Shown here one piece after another: positions 1-6,975 of a stretch of 19,428 bases of DNA (the stretch's first letter is position 1; every line of letters starts with the position of its first letter). The position numbers were made by a program, and so were the translations under genes. Source of the DNA: Blastocatellia bacterium. GTDB lineage: Bacteria > Acidobacteriota > Blastocatellia > Pyrinomonadales > Pyrinomonadaceae. Location: the NCBI GenBank assembly GCA_003488005.1, contig DNND01000143.1, positions 1-19,428 on the forward strand, written 5' to 3'. The notes below the pieces were generated by a model. The model had not been told where the DNA came from and did not search any database. It worked only from the letters and a program-made list of their open reading frames with translations.

Positions 1-9
1 ATAAACATC

Positions 10-26
10 TCGCCCCGCTGGGGCGA
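10..26. repeat. Perfect 7-bp hairpin with 3-nt loop
   Basis: The arms 10-16 and 20-26 are exact reverse complements around a GCT loop. No T-run follows on either strand, so this does not look like an intrinsic terminator. It resembles the other three-nucleotide-loop hairpins in the intergenic DNA of this window. Confidence 0.6.
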
Positions 27-115
27 AGTGACAAACAAGGTTCTGTTGCACGTCCAAGTTGAATCCGCGAAGATCAAAGATCAAAGAGCAAAACCAAAAA
101 CCCTATGGTAACGAA

Positions 116-382
116 ATGAACGAACAAGATTTTTTTAACGAAAAGCAGGAACTGAAAAAGGCAACCTTCAGTTGTCCTCACTGTCGCGAACGCACCGAGT
201 ATGAAGTGCGCTGGCTTAGGCGAACGAAGAAACAACAAGCCCCGCGCGGCGCAAACGAACAGGATCGCGCGCGCTTTCAAAAGTCTCGCGACTACATGGT
301 GCGCATCGACGACATGCTGGCGTGTAAGAGCTGTCGCCGCCGTTTTGATATTCCCAGTTCGCAATCAGTAGTTTTCATCTGA
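116..382 (+). CDS. Small zinc-ribbon protein, function unknown
   Basis: This encodes an 88-residue protein starting at ATG 116. An in-frame TTG at 59 would add 19 residues rich in charged and polar amino acids, and I consider it less likely. Two CxxC pairs, C20/C23 (CPHC) and C70/C73 (CKSC), are placed as in a zinc ribbon. They flank a 46-residue basic and helical insert. The second knuckle is followed by RRRFDIP, a common way for a ribbon strand to end. There is no membrane segment. The likely role is a Zn-binding structural or nucleic-acid-binding protein, but no specific function can be assigned. It is separated from the next gene by about 180 bp and appears to be transcribed alone. Confidence 0.7.
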   Translation: MNEQDFFNEKQELKKATFSCPHCRERTEYEVRWLRRTKKQQAPRGANEQDRARFQKSRDYMVRIDDMLACKSCRRRFDIPSSQSVVFI

Positions 383-440
383 GCGCAACCTCCTGTCGCA
401 AAAATCCGTCTAAAGAAATACGAGACGAAATTGCCGGGTA

Positions 441-455
441 GGTCGGTTGCCGACC
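441..455. repeat. Perfect 6-bp hairpin with 3-nt loop
   Basis: Arms 441-446 (GGTCGG) and 450-455 (CCGACC) enclose a TTG loop, 58 bp after the zinc-ribbon gene. The following bases are CG-rich and then A-rich, with no T-run, so a terminator role is not supported. It belongs to the same style of hairpin as those at 14307-14468. Confidence 0.55.
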
Positions 456-564
456 GCGCCTAAAAACCTCAACAGAAAAGCACGACAGGTAAGTCTAAAT
501 CGCAGCAAATCGTGGCCTGTGCCTTGCTCTACCGGTATAAGAATAAATGGGCAGGGGTGTATTT

Positions 565-1296
565 ATGATCGAAACACAAGAGTTCGCCGGCGCGCATAAG
601 ACAAATAATTCATTTCTCTCTCCGCTGGAGCGGCGACTGGCGCCGCTTGTCATACCGCGGATTCCGAGCTGGATCGAGACACAGCACCTGACCATGCTGA
701 CGCTGGTTTGGTCGCTGCTGATTCTGGTGTTCAGCGCTCTCGCGGCCCGGAATCTTCGCTGGCTGTGGCTAGTGTCGTTAATGATCTTTCTGCAATGGGT
801 AACCGATCACTACGATGGCAAGGTCGGCAAGTATCGCAACACCGGACTTGTCCGCTGGGGTTATTACATGGACCACCTGCTGGACTATGTCTTCTTATGC
901 TCGATCCTGATCGGCTATGCGTTCATTCTGCCTGAGCGTTCGCGGTTTCAACTGCTGTTGATGTTGGCGCTGTTTGCGGCCTTTGACTTCAGCACGTTTC
1001 TGGCATTCTCGGCGACGGACAAACTCAAAATAAGTTACTTGAAATTCGGACCTACGGAATTTCGGTTGGCGCTGATCGTCGTCAACGCGCTGCTGATTAA
1101 ATTTGGCACGAAACATATGATTGGCGGTTTGAAGTGGGTCAACGCGGGCGCCGTGGTGGGATTGTGCGTTTTGATTTACGCGACGCAAAAAAGGATTTGG
1201 CAGCTTGACATGGCAACCCGCCAAGCGAAGGTAACAATGAAAAATGAGCTGAAGTTAGACAACCCGTACACGCCGGCTGAAGAATGTACTTTTTGA
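565..1296 (+). CDS. CDP-alcohol phosphatidyltransferase family membrane protein
   Basis: This is an integral membrane enzyme of the family that transfers a phospho-alcohol group from a CDP-linked donor in phospholipid synthesis. The catalytic signature is present as D81-x2-D84-G85, then G99-x3-D103-x3-D107. The usual AR after the DG pair is replaced by GK (DGKVGK). There are about five or six hydrophobic segments (roughly residues 44-62, 66-80, 108-122, 128-148, 168-182, 192-207). The 243-residue start at ATG 565 is preferred because AGGGG lies 7 bp upstream. An ATG at 547 would add six residues but has no Shine-Dalgarno sequence. The substrate alcohol (glycerol phosphate, inositol, ethanolamine or other) cannot be read from the sequence. 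It is a single gene. Confidence 0.82.
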   Translation: MIETQEFAGAHKTNNSFLSPLERRLAPLVIPRIPSWIETQHLTMLTLVWSLLILVFSALAARNLRWLWLVSLMIFLQWVTDHYDGKVGKYRNTGLVRWGYYMDHLLDYVFLCSILIGYAFILPERSRFQLLLMLALFAAFDFSTFLAFSATDKLKISYLKFGPTEFRLALIVVNALLIKFGTKHMIGGLKWVNAGAVVGLCVLIYATQKRIWQLDMATRQAKVTMKNELKLDNPYTPAEECTF

Positions 1297-1320
1297 AGTC
1301 GCACCCTCGCCCGACGAATC

Positions 1321-1342
1321 ATCCGGGGCCTTAACCCCGGAT
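1321..1342. terminator. Strong GC hairpin downstream of the phosphatidyltransferase gene
   Basis: Exact 8-bp arms, 1321-1328 (ATCCGGGG) and 1335-1342 (CCCCGGAT), enclose CCTTAA. The element sits 24 bp after the stop codon, where a terminator is expected, but no T-run follows. It could be a weak terminator, a 3'-end stabiliser or another dispersed palindrome. Confidence 0.4.
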
Positions 1343-1531
1343 CATTGAGAAGCGGCATTCGACTTAAAGTGATCAATCTGCCAGAGTGTGGCTTGAGTTT
1401 TGCTAGTTGTAGTGCAAGCCGACGAGGTGGTGACCGTTCCTGCAAGGGAAACGAATTTTGGGAACTCTCTTCGGAAAAGATCGTTTTAAAGGAAACAGTA
1501 GTTTAAAAGGAAATATTAAAGGTTAGCGGAA

Positions 1532-1747
1532 ATGTCCGAAAAAAAGACCATTCGAATAGTGAAAAAAGAGGACCGCACGCGCCGTACGAAGGTGGTGCCC
1601 CGGAAGAACGTGCCGCGCGATACCGCGCGTGAAATCGTCCAGACAGTGACCAATTGGGTTAACGAGGTGCAGCAGAAACGCCGTCTCGAAACAGCCGAAG
1701 CCATCAAAACCCTGCTCACGAAAGATCCTCGTCCCAGCGAAGCTTAA
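1532..1747 (+). CDS. Small charged protein of unknown function
   Basis: This 71-residue protein has a strongly basic first third (KKTIRIVKKEDRTRRTK) and a predicted amphipathic helix from about residue 28 to 66. There are no cysteines and no membrane segment. The start at ATG 1532 is supported by AAAGG at 1518-1522, about 9 bp upstream. The upstream 50 bp contain repeated purine-rich TTAAAGG-like stretches. The basic region suggests binding to nucleic acid or to an acidic partner, but this is only inferred from composition. I do not recognise the family. Confidence 0.6.
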   Translation: MSEKKTIRIVKKEDRTRRTKVVPRKNVPRDTAREIVQTVTNWVNEVQQKRRLETAEAIKTLLTKDPRPSEA

Positions 1748-1833
1748 CCAGCCCGCTTTTTAAACCCCGTTAATGCCGTTAACGCGTCGAGATTCCATCG
1801 AAGCTCTCGATGCATCTTTGCGTGCAGTTTTCT

Positions 1834-1920
1834 CGGTACTGATGCCGGCCTCAACCAAATGCCTCGCAGTGGCAGTGAGTCAGTACCGTCTGCGGTAGCG
1901 GATGGGTGTGCGCTTGCTTA
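1834..1920. repeat. REP-like inverted repeat with CAGTACC arms
   Basis: The gap 1748-2081 (334 bp) has no convincing gene until its 3' end. It contains exact 9-bp arms, 1834-1842 (CGGTACTGA) and 1880-1888 (TCAGTACCG), extended by TGCC/GGCA pairs with a bulge. The right arm continues into GCGGTAGCGGATGGGTG. The 10-mer AGTCAGTACC recurs at 19412-19421, and GCGGTAGCG recurs in the hairpin at 15224-15259. This suggests fragments of one dispersed intergenic family. Confidence 0.55.
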
Positions 1921-2011
1921 AAACACTTCTTGAATTAAGCAAAAATCTGGGTCGCCTCGCTGCGACAACCGGTGCCTCAAATCAAACTGCATGTACCCTA
2001 TCCGCAAAGCA

Positions 2012-2040
2012 TTGACAGCGCCCGGCGGCAGCGATAGCAT
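2012..2040 (+). promoter_or_regulatory. Sigma-70-type promoter candidate
   Basis: A perfect -35 TTGACA at 2012-2017 is separated by 17 bp from TAGCAT at 2035-2040, a 4/6 match to the -10 box. The predicted transcript would start near 2047 and give a leader of about 35 nt for the gene at 2082, including its strong ribosome binding site. Confidence 0.45.
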
Positions 2041-2081
2041 CCGCGCAAAAGCGTCAATCTTCACCACGAGGAAGCGGCTAT

Positions 2082-2276
2082 ATGCCGAAGAAAACTTCTC
2101 GAAAGCGTAAGTCCAGGCAAGCCGCTGGAGTTATTTTTGACAGTATTAGAAAACCTGTGGCTCCGCCTGGCCATCCGCTGAGTCACGCGAAGCCGGAAGA
2201 GAAGGCGAGACCGGCCGGCAGGAAAGCAAAACATAAACAGAAACCCGAATTGATTGTTGACGAGGATGCAACTTAG
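2082..2276 (+). CDS. Small lysine/arginine-rich protein, function unknown
   Basis: This 64-residue protein is extremely basic at its N-terminus (MPKKTSRKRKSRQ) and again near residues 37-54. It ends in an acidic tail (VDEDAT). The start is well supported: GAGGAAG at 2068-2074 lies 7 bp before ATG 2082, and a candidate promoter is at 2012-2040. There is no cysteine and no hydrophobic segment, so it is probably cytoplasmic and partly disordered. Such a composition fits a nucleoid- or ribosome-associated peptide, but no family is recognised. It lies 38 bp upstream of the DinB-fold gene and may be cotranscribed with it. Confidence 0.62.
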   Translation: MPKKTSRKRKSRQAAGVIFDSIRKPVAPPGHPLSHAKPEEKARPAGRKAKHKQKPELIVDEDAT

Positions 2277-2314
2277 ATCCGCTGGTTTAGGGGCCCTTCC
2301 AAGTTTTCTCAGAT

Positions 2315-2875
2315 ATGACAACACCAGTCCAGCAAGCGGATCCAAAGGTTTCAGCAGAATTAATTTCTGAGGCACGCTACCTGCTACGTGAAGAGTATCT
2401 GCCGAAGATTGAGCGCTGTCTTGAGCAGTTAACCGATGAACAGATTTGGTGGCGCGCGAATGACAAATCCAACAGCATCGGAAATCTCATTCTGCACGTC
2501 TCGGGCAATGCTCGGCAATGGATTGTTTCCGGGCTAGGCGCTGAACCTGACGAACGACAACGCGATGCGGAGTTTGCCGAAAGGCGCCTTGTCCCGCGCG
2601 ATGAATTACTTGCCCACCTCAAGAAAGCGGTGACCGACATCGATCGAACGCTCGAGAGTTTTGATGCTACCCGGCTGCTCGAACAGTTTCAGATTCAGGG
2701 AACGATGACAACGGCGCTGGCGGCAATTCTTCATGTGACCGAACACTTCTCGATGCATACAGGTCAAATCATTCTGCTGGCAAAGATGCTGGCGGATGTC
2801 GATTTCGTCTTCTACGATTTTTCCGGTGGTAAGCCTGATCACACCTGGCATGAGCCGAAAAATCGTGAATCGTAA
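2315..2875 (+). CDS. DinB-superfamily protein (DUF1572-like)
   Basis: This 186-residue protein has the features of the DinB/YfiT four-helix-bundle fold. Helix 2 carries SIGNLILHVSGNARQW with H61, and helix 4 carries HVTEHFSMHTGQI with H144 and H148. These three histidines form the typical divalent-metal triad. The family includes thiol-dependent S-transferases and hydrolases (for example bacillithiol transferases), but most members, including this type, have no established substrate. Length is normal for the family. It is cytoplasmic, with no signal peptide. The start at ATG 2315 has only a weak ribosome binding site. It may follow the small basic gene in one transcript (38-bp gap). Confidence 0.85.
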   Translation: MTTPVQQADPKVSAELISEARYLLREEYLPKIERCLEQLTDEQIWWRANDKSNSIGNLILHVSGNARQWIVSGLGAEPDERQRDAEFAERRLVPRDELLAHLKKAVTDIDRTLESFDATRLLEQFQIQGTMTTALAAILHVTEHFSMHTGQIILLAKMLADVDFVFYDFSGGKPDHTWHEPKNRES

Positions 2876-2921
2876 ATAGAACCGGCGGATCTTCCGGTCG
2901 TTGCGTCACGTCAGAACTGCT

Positions 2922-3041
2922 ATCCGCAGATTACGCCGATTACACAGATTCTTATGTCCGATAAACTTTTAGTTTGTCGCGGCGTCGACGACAAGCTAAA
3001 GCTCATCGGACATCAAACCGAAATCTGCGTAGTATGCGGAT
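2922..3041. repeat. ~120-bp nested inverted-repeat element
   Basis: The inner arms, 2954-2979 and 2989-3013, begin and end with exact ATGTCCGAT/ATCGGACAT and pair over about 25 bp with few mismatches. The outer arms are ATCCGCA (2922-2928) and TGCGGAT (3035-3041), followed inward by a second partly matching stretch around CAGATT/AATCTG. There is no reading frame inside. It has the form of a non-autonomous palindromic (REP- or MITE-like) element between the DinB and ferredoxin genes. Confidence 0.6.
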
Positions 3042-3110
3042 GTTTCTTTTCTGATCTTTCAAAAGTTCGAGTTTCGTGCTTAATATATATTGTGCGATTA
3101 AATTGACAAG

Positions 3111-3130
3111 GACAGACAGGAATGTCTGTC
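3111..3130 (+). promoter_or_regulatory. Perfect 8-bp palindrome upstream of the ferredoxin gene
   Basis: GACAGACA (3111-3118) and TGTCTGTC (3123-3130) are exact inverted arms separated by GGAA. The palindrome ends 7 bp before the AGGAGGT ribosome binding site at 3138-3144. A TTGACA lies just upstream at 3103-3108, but no good -10 follows at normal spacing. It could be an operator, an RNA hairpin acting on translation, or a dispersed small palindrome. Confidence 0.35.
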
Positions 3131-3153
3131 TTACTTTAGGAGGTCATTACTGA

Positions 3154-3444
3154 ATGACGTACGTGGTTGCTGAACCTTGCGTGAACTGTCGCTACACGGA
3201 TTGCGCGCTTGTCTGTCCGGTCGAAGCTTTCCACCTCGACGACGACATGCTGCACATCAATCCGGAAACCTGCATCGACTGTGATGCCTGTGTTCCCGAG
3301 TGTCCGGTCGAGGCAGTCTTCGCCGAGGCTAACGTTCCGCCCGAGTGGGCACACTTCACACAAATGAACGCCGAGAAGTCGCTGAGTGGTCTACCCACGA
3401 TTACTGCGCGATTGGATCCGTTGTGCGAGCCGGTGTCGCATTAA
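3154..3444 (+). CDS. fdxA: 7Fe ferredoxin, [3Fe-4S][4Fe-4S] type
   Basis: This is a 96-residue soluble electron carrier of the Azotobacter FdI/FdxA type. Cysteines are C9, C12, C17, C21, C40, C43, C46 and C50. By comparison with FdI, C9, C17 and C50 should bind the 3Fe-4S cluster and C21, C40, C43 and C46 the 4Fe-4S cluster. The CxxCxxC second half and the MTYVV start are typical. The extra FdI cysteine (position 24 there) is alanine here. The C-terminal tail (NAEKSLSGLPTITARLDP) also matches the family. A strong AGGAGGT at 3138-3144 sets the start. The next gene begins 10 bp after the stop, so the two form a likely operon. The redox partner is not apparent. Confidence 0.92.
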   Translation: MTYVVAEPCVNCRYTDCALVCPVEAFHLDDDMLHINPETCIDCDACVPECPVEAVFAEANVPPEWAHFTQMNAEKSLSGLPTITARLDPLCEPVSH

Positions 3445-3454
3445 TCATTAATCA

Positions 3455-3754
3455 ATGAGAAAAGGTACCAAGCGCGTTCTGGGCGGGTTGGCGCTGGCTG
3501 CGGGAGCAGTGGGCGCGGCCGGCGCTTATGTTGGCAGGAAGAAGAAAGTGAAGCCAAAGCAACAACGAACATCGGAAAACTCAGCTAACGTTTGGGCGCG
3601 GCCCGGAATGACGGTCACGTTCAGAGCTGAATTGATGCCCGGCCGCGATCGCGAGGCCCGTACCGCGCGAGTGAAAGTACTGCTGCCCAGCGGCCGAGTG
3701 ACCTTACAGGAAGTCGCCGGCGAACATGCGCGAAACGAATTCGAGGCTCTCTAG
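3455..3754 (+). CDS. Small membrane-anchored protein of unknown function
   Basis: This 99-residue protein has a short basic start (MRKGTKR), one hydrophobic segment at about residues 8-26 rich in Gly and Ala, then a basic stretch (GRKKKVKPKQQ). A soluble domain of roughly 50 residues follows (WARPGMTVTFRAELMPGRDR onward), with alternating residues that suggest beta strands. The charge pattern does not settle the orientation in the membrane. It starts 10 bp after the ferredoxin stop without a clear ribosome binding site, which suggests translational coupling. A link to electron transfer is suggested only by position. I do not recognise the family. Confidence 0.6.
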   Translation: MRKGTKRVLGGLALAAGAVGAAGAYVGRKKKVKPKQQRTSENSANVWARPGMTVTFRAELMPGRDREARTARVKVLLPSGRVTLQEVAGEHARNEFEAL

Positions 3755-3783
3755 TCTCAAACCCCGACACCGTCTTATTAAAC

Positions 3784-4560
3784 TTACCAGTGATAATTTC
3801 GGCCCGGCTCCATCACGCCGAGGCCCTTGATGTTCAAAGCGTTGAGTTCGTCGATTACTGTCTGACGATATGAAGGCTTGATGTGCACGGCCAGAATGTC
3901 GAGACCATTGTGAGTTAGTTTGCCGAGCTCTCGTCCCAACGAAGCAGGCGTAAAGTGGCGGGTGACCTCGGCGAGTTCTGCCATTGAGTCGGGAAACGAA
4001 GCTTCAATCAAGATTGCATTCATGCGCGGCGAACGATTGATGAGCGTCCAGAATTCTTCAGTCTCCGCAGTGTCGGAACTAAAAGCCACGGTGCTGGTTC
4101 CATCCGAAATCATCAATCCGATCGTGGGCACGATATGATTAACGGCGACCGCCGTAACCGTCAGATGGGCCACCTTGAATTCCTTGCCCGCGGGGATGGG
4201 CACATACTCCATAACCGGACCATAGTCGTTTTTCAATTCTGAAAATCGCGGGTAAACGTTCCAATTGAATATGTCGCGTTCCAGAAGTTCGATAACTTCG
4301 GGAGTTGCATAGATTCGCACCGGCTGTTTGAGGGCCGGGAACAGGTCGTCGATGAAGATTGGCAAGCTGGCAATGTGGTCCATGTGGGGATGAGTCACGA
4401 TGATGTCGCGCACGTTCTCTCGTTGTTCCGCGGTCAGTGCCAGCGCAATGCTGCCCGCGTCCACGGCCACACGCTCGTCGATAAGAAAACAAGTGAGACG
4501 CTGTTCGTGGGTTGCGTGACCGTGGTCGTCAAAGGTGCTGGGTAAGAGTTGAATTTTCAC
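3784..4560 (-). CDS. Metallo-beta-lactamase-fold hydrolase, class II cNMP phosphodiesterase-like
   Basis: This 258-residue protein has the metal site of the MBL fold: THPHMDH at residues 56-62, H142 in NHIVPTIG, D163 in SSDT, and H226 in HIKP. The ILIEASFP stretch (183-190) and overall length resemble class II cyclic-nucleotide phosphodiesterases (CpdP/PDE1 type), which hydrolyse cAMP or cGMP with Zn. Related MBL enzymes such as RNase Z-like proteins differ in this region, so the substrate remains inferred. There is no signal peptide. The start is GTG at 4560, with no evident Shine-Dalgarno sequence. It lies 94 bp downstream of the PrsW-type gene on the same strand and may be cotranscribed. 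It converges with the gene ending at 3754, with 29 bp between stops. Confidence 0.8.
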   Translation of the reverse strand: MKIQLLPSTFDDHGHATHEQRLTCFLIDERVAVDAGSIALALTAEQRENVRDIIVTHPHMDHIASLPIFIDDLFPALKQPVRIYATPEVIELLERDIFNWNVYPRFSELKNDYGPVMEYVPIPAGKEFKVAHLTVTAVAVNHIVPTIGLMISDGTSTVAFSSDTAETEEFWTLINRSPRMNAILIEASFPDSMAELAEVTRHFTPASLGRELGKLTHNGLDILAVHIKPSYRQTVIDELNALNIKGLGVMEPGRNYHW

Positions 4561-4654
4561 GGGGGTTTATTCGCGGCGAAACTGCAGCCGCCGAGTTTAG
4601 TATTTAGCTAGTATAAGGCAACGACCGCAAAAACGGACGTACTTTGTGCGTGCT

Positions 4655-5830
4655 TCATTTGCTGCCGCCGCGCAATTGTTTCAGCAAATCTTCCATAGCC
4701 ACGCGATAGGCGGCTTCGCGTTCGGCTGCATCCCTTACCGCAACGCCGCGCGCCAGACGAGCGCGGTGGAAAGCGAGCTCGCTCGCCGTCTGGTTCAATT
4801 GACGGCAAGTTTGCCAACCGCGAACGCCACCACGAGAAAAGGCGCCGTACGATGCGCCCATGCGTCCAAAGATCGAGCCAAGTTGCTTGTACTCCTGCGG
4901 GTTTATCAAACCACTTTGAAAGTCGGGAGTAAGATACTCGCGCACGATTTGACCTTCACGTCTCAGCGCCAGTGCGATTACCACGAACATGATGAAGAAT
5001 GCCGGCACCATGATCAGGAGATAGGCGAGTATGAAACCGCCGGGGCCAAAGATGACTGCAGAACCATTCCAGATACTGTGCATGCAGATCGCGGCGGCCA
5101 ACCCGAAGAGGGGCGCGATGATCTTGACCAGGGTATTTCGCGATTGCCGCGCCAGGCCAAGACCAATGCCGGTCAGGCTGGTGAACATAGGATGTGAAAA
5201 AGGCGCCAGCGCTCCGCGGATGAAAAATACTAATCCCAGTCCCGCACCGCCTGCCTGCAGCACCGCACGACCGTAGTACTGAATGTTTTCCGTCATCGCA
5301 AAACCAAGACCGACCATGGCTGCGTAAACAATGCCATCAATCACGCCATCGAATTCATCCTTCTTCGCAAAGAAAAAGATGAAGAGAATTAAAGCCTTCG
5401 CGCTTTCCTCGACGATAGGTGCGGAAATCACTGCGCCAAACGAGGCGCCGGCGCGAACGTCGTTGGTCAGACCGGTCACAACCATGGCGCTGGCGGTGTT
5501 GATTAGATAAGCAAAGAACACCGCTACAAACGCGCCCCAGAAAAATGCGGTAGCCAGCATCCAAAGCGGCTCAGCCTCGTAGCGATCAATCCAAAGCACC
5601 AGCATCAAATAGAGCGGCACCGGCAAGGTTGCCGAAATCAGGCCAATCAACAAGGGCACCAGACCGGTCTCAACGCCGATTAACAGGAGGACGATAAGCC
5701 CGAGCAGCAAAGCCACGAGAGCTGCTGTGATCCCAAAAATTATCTTGAAGATGCTCTTGCTGGCGTTAGGCTTCAAACGCAAAGGCGGGACTGAATTTGC
5801 TGCAGCTACGGCGCGGGGATCATTCATCAT
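4655..5830 (-). CDS. PrsW-family intramembrane metalloprotease
   Basis: This 391-residue polytopic membrane protein carries the PrsW signature. It has EE at 141-142 in VEESAK, E181 in GFAMTENIQYY, H213 in FSHPMF and H251 in MHSIWNGSA. It also has the conserved DRYEAEP loop at 82-88. There are about eight hydrophobic segments between residues 28 and 290. PrsW cleaves an anti-sigma factor in Bacillus subtilis, and other members are CAAX-protease relatives with various roles. No anti-sigma factor gene is nearby, so the target is unknown. A cytoplasm-sized C-terminal tail of about 95 residues follows the last helix and is basic and helical. AGGAAGGA at 5839-5846 (complement) supports ATG 5830; a second ATG at 5827 is also possible. 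Confidence 0.9.
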   Translation of the reverse strand: MMNDPRAVAAANSVPPLRLKPNASKSIFKIIFGITAALVALLLGLIVLLLIGVETGLVPLLIGLISATLPVPLYLMLVLWIDRYEAEPLWMLATAFFWGAFVAVFFAYLINTASAMVVTGLTNDVRAGASFGAVISAPIVEESAKALILFIFFFAKKDEFDGVIDGIVYAAMVGLGFAMTENIQYYGRAVLQAGGAGLGLVFFIRGALAPFSHPMFTSLTGIGLGLARQSRNTLVKIIAPLFGLAAAICMHSIWNGSAVIFGPGGFILAYLLIMVPAFFIMFVVIALALRREGQIVREYLTPDFQSGLINPQEYKQLGSIFGRMGASYGAFSRGGVRGWQTCRQLNQTASELAFHRARLARGVAVRDAAEREAAYRVAMEDLLKQLRGGSK

Positions 5831-6003
5831 TAGAATAGTCCTTCCTGAGATTCGATTCAGACTGCAAGCTGGCGAAGCCGTTGTGGCCGACTTCTAAAAA
5901 GACTTTTATCAATCCAGGTTCGCTGACCTAACGACGAATTAATTTCGGCAGAGTATATACAGACAGGGTTTTTAGCGCGAGCTTTTTGGTTGCGTCCGCC
6001 AAT

Positions 6004-6789
6004 TCACCTGGCACAAGTCTGGGCGCGGCCGCCATCGATCGAGTAGCTGGCACCGGTGATCCACGAGGCCCGGTCCGATGCCAGGAAGGCAATCAAATCG
6101 GCAATTTCCTCCGGCTTGCCGACTCTTCCTAAAGGGTGCGTGCTTTTGGAGTGCTCGAGGAAAGCCGCATATTGCTCGCTGTTCATGCCGCCGCGTTTAT
6201 GTATTTCGGTTATCACCACGCCGGGATTTACCGCGTTTACGCGAACTCCCTTTGCGGCCAGTTCCAGCGCGGCGCAACGCGTTAGCTGGTCCAGAGCCGC
6301 CTTGGAAACACAGTACGCCAGGACGCCGGGAAACGCGCGCAGGCCAGTCACGCTTGAAACATTTACGATGTTGCCGCGCCGCTCGATGAGACTGGGCAGC
6401 GCTTTTTGCATCAGTAGAAAGACGGACCGCAAATTAATATTGAGCATCGCATCCCACGCTTCCGTGGTGGTGGTTTCAATTGTGCCGTTGGAGATGTGTC
6501 CCGCGGCATTCACCAAAATGTCTATGCCGCCAAGCACCTCGACGGCCTGGGCCAACGCAATGTCGGCCGAATCATCGCGAGCCAGATCGGCGGAGATCGT
6601 CACACAGCGAACATCCAAATCACGCAGGTCCTGCTCGAGACTTTTTAGCTCAGTTTCATTACGGCCCACGGCGGCAACATTGGCGCCCGCCTGCGCAAAA
6701 CGCAACGCGGTCGCTCTGCCGATTCCGGACGTCGCCCCGGTAATGAACAAATTCTTTTCCGCAAATTCTCGGTCCATAAGTTTTTTCAC
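6004..6789 (-). CDS. Short-chain dehydrogenase/reductase (SDR), classical type
   Basis: This 261-residue NAD(P)H-dependent oxidoreductase has a Rossmann fold. The cofactor motif TGATSGIG is at 17-24 and NAAG at 94-97. The catalytic residues are N119, S146, Y159 and K163 (YCVSK), and PG at 189-190 follows. R43 in the VGRNE loop after strand 2 suggests preference for NADP(H). The C-terminus has the usual GKPEEIADLIAFLASD and TGASYSIDGG blocks of the FabG-like group. Substrate is unknown, and no pathway genes are adjacent. The start is GTG 6789; an ATG four codons in (6777) is an alternative, and neither has a strong ribosome binding site. It is divergent from the gene at 6976. Confidence 0.9.
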   Translation of the reverse strand: MKKLMDREFAEKNLFITGATSGIGRATALRFAQAGANVAAVGRNETELKSLEQDLRDLDVRCVTISADLARDDSADIALAQAVEVLGGIDILVNAAGHISNGTIETTTTEAWDAMLNINLRSVFLLMQKALPSLIERRGNIVNVSSVTGLRAFPGVLAYCVSKAALDQLTRCAALELAAKGVRVNAVNPGVVITEIHKRGGMNSEQYAAFLEHSKSTHPLGRVGKPEEIADLIAFLASDRASWITGASYSIDGGRAQTCAR

Positions 6790-6975
6790 TCTGCTTTCTT
6801 TATTAAAGAAGGGTTTCTTCTTGTTTGACCGTCATCATATATTGACAGCCAGTTAGTAAAAAGCCGACTATTATGCTTTATTCAACAGGGCTCGTGCCCC
6901 GGATTACCCTCCCGACATGATCAACCGTTAAGTTTGTAATAACATTTTAGTCGTATCTCCTGACGAGTAACGAAT

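Noticed and set aside
1321..1342. Confident intrinsic terminator
   Set aside because: The hairpin is strong and well placed but is not followed by a T-run, so it is reported only as a low-confidence terminator.
4646..5197. Plus-strand open frame of 183 codons
   Set aside because: It is antisense to the PrsW-family gene, which has intact catalytic motifs and a good ribosome binding site. The frame shows no family features.
6842..6874. Promoter TTGACA (6842) with TATTAT (6869) upstream of the gene at 6976
   Set aside because: Both hexamers look good, but the 21-bp spacer is too long for a normal sigma-70 promoter.
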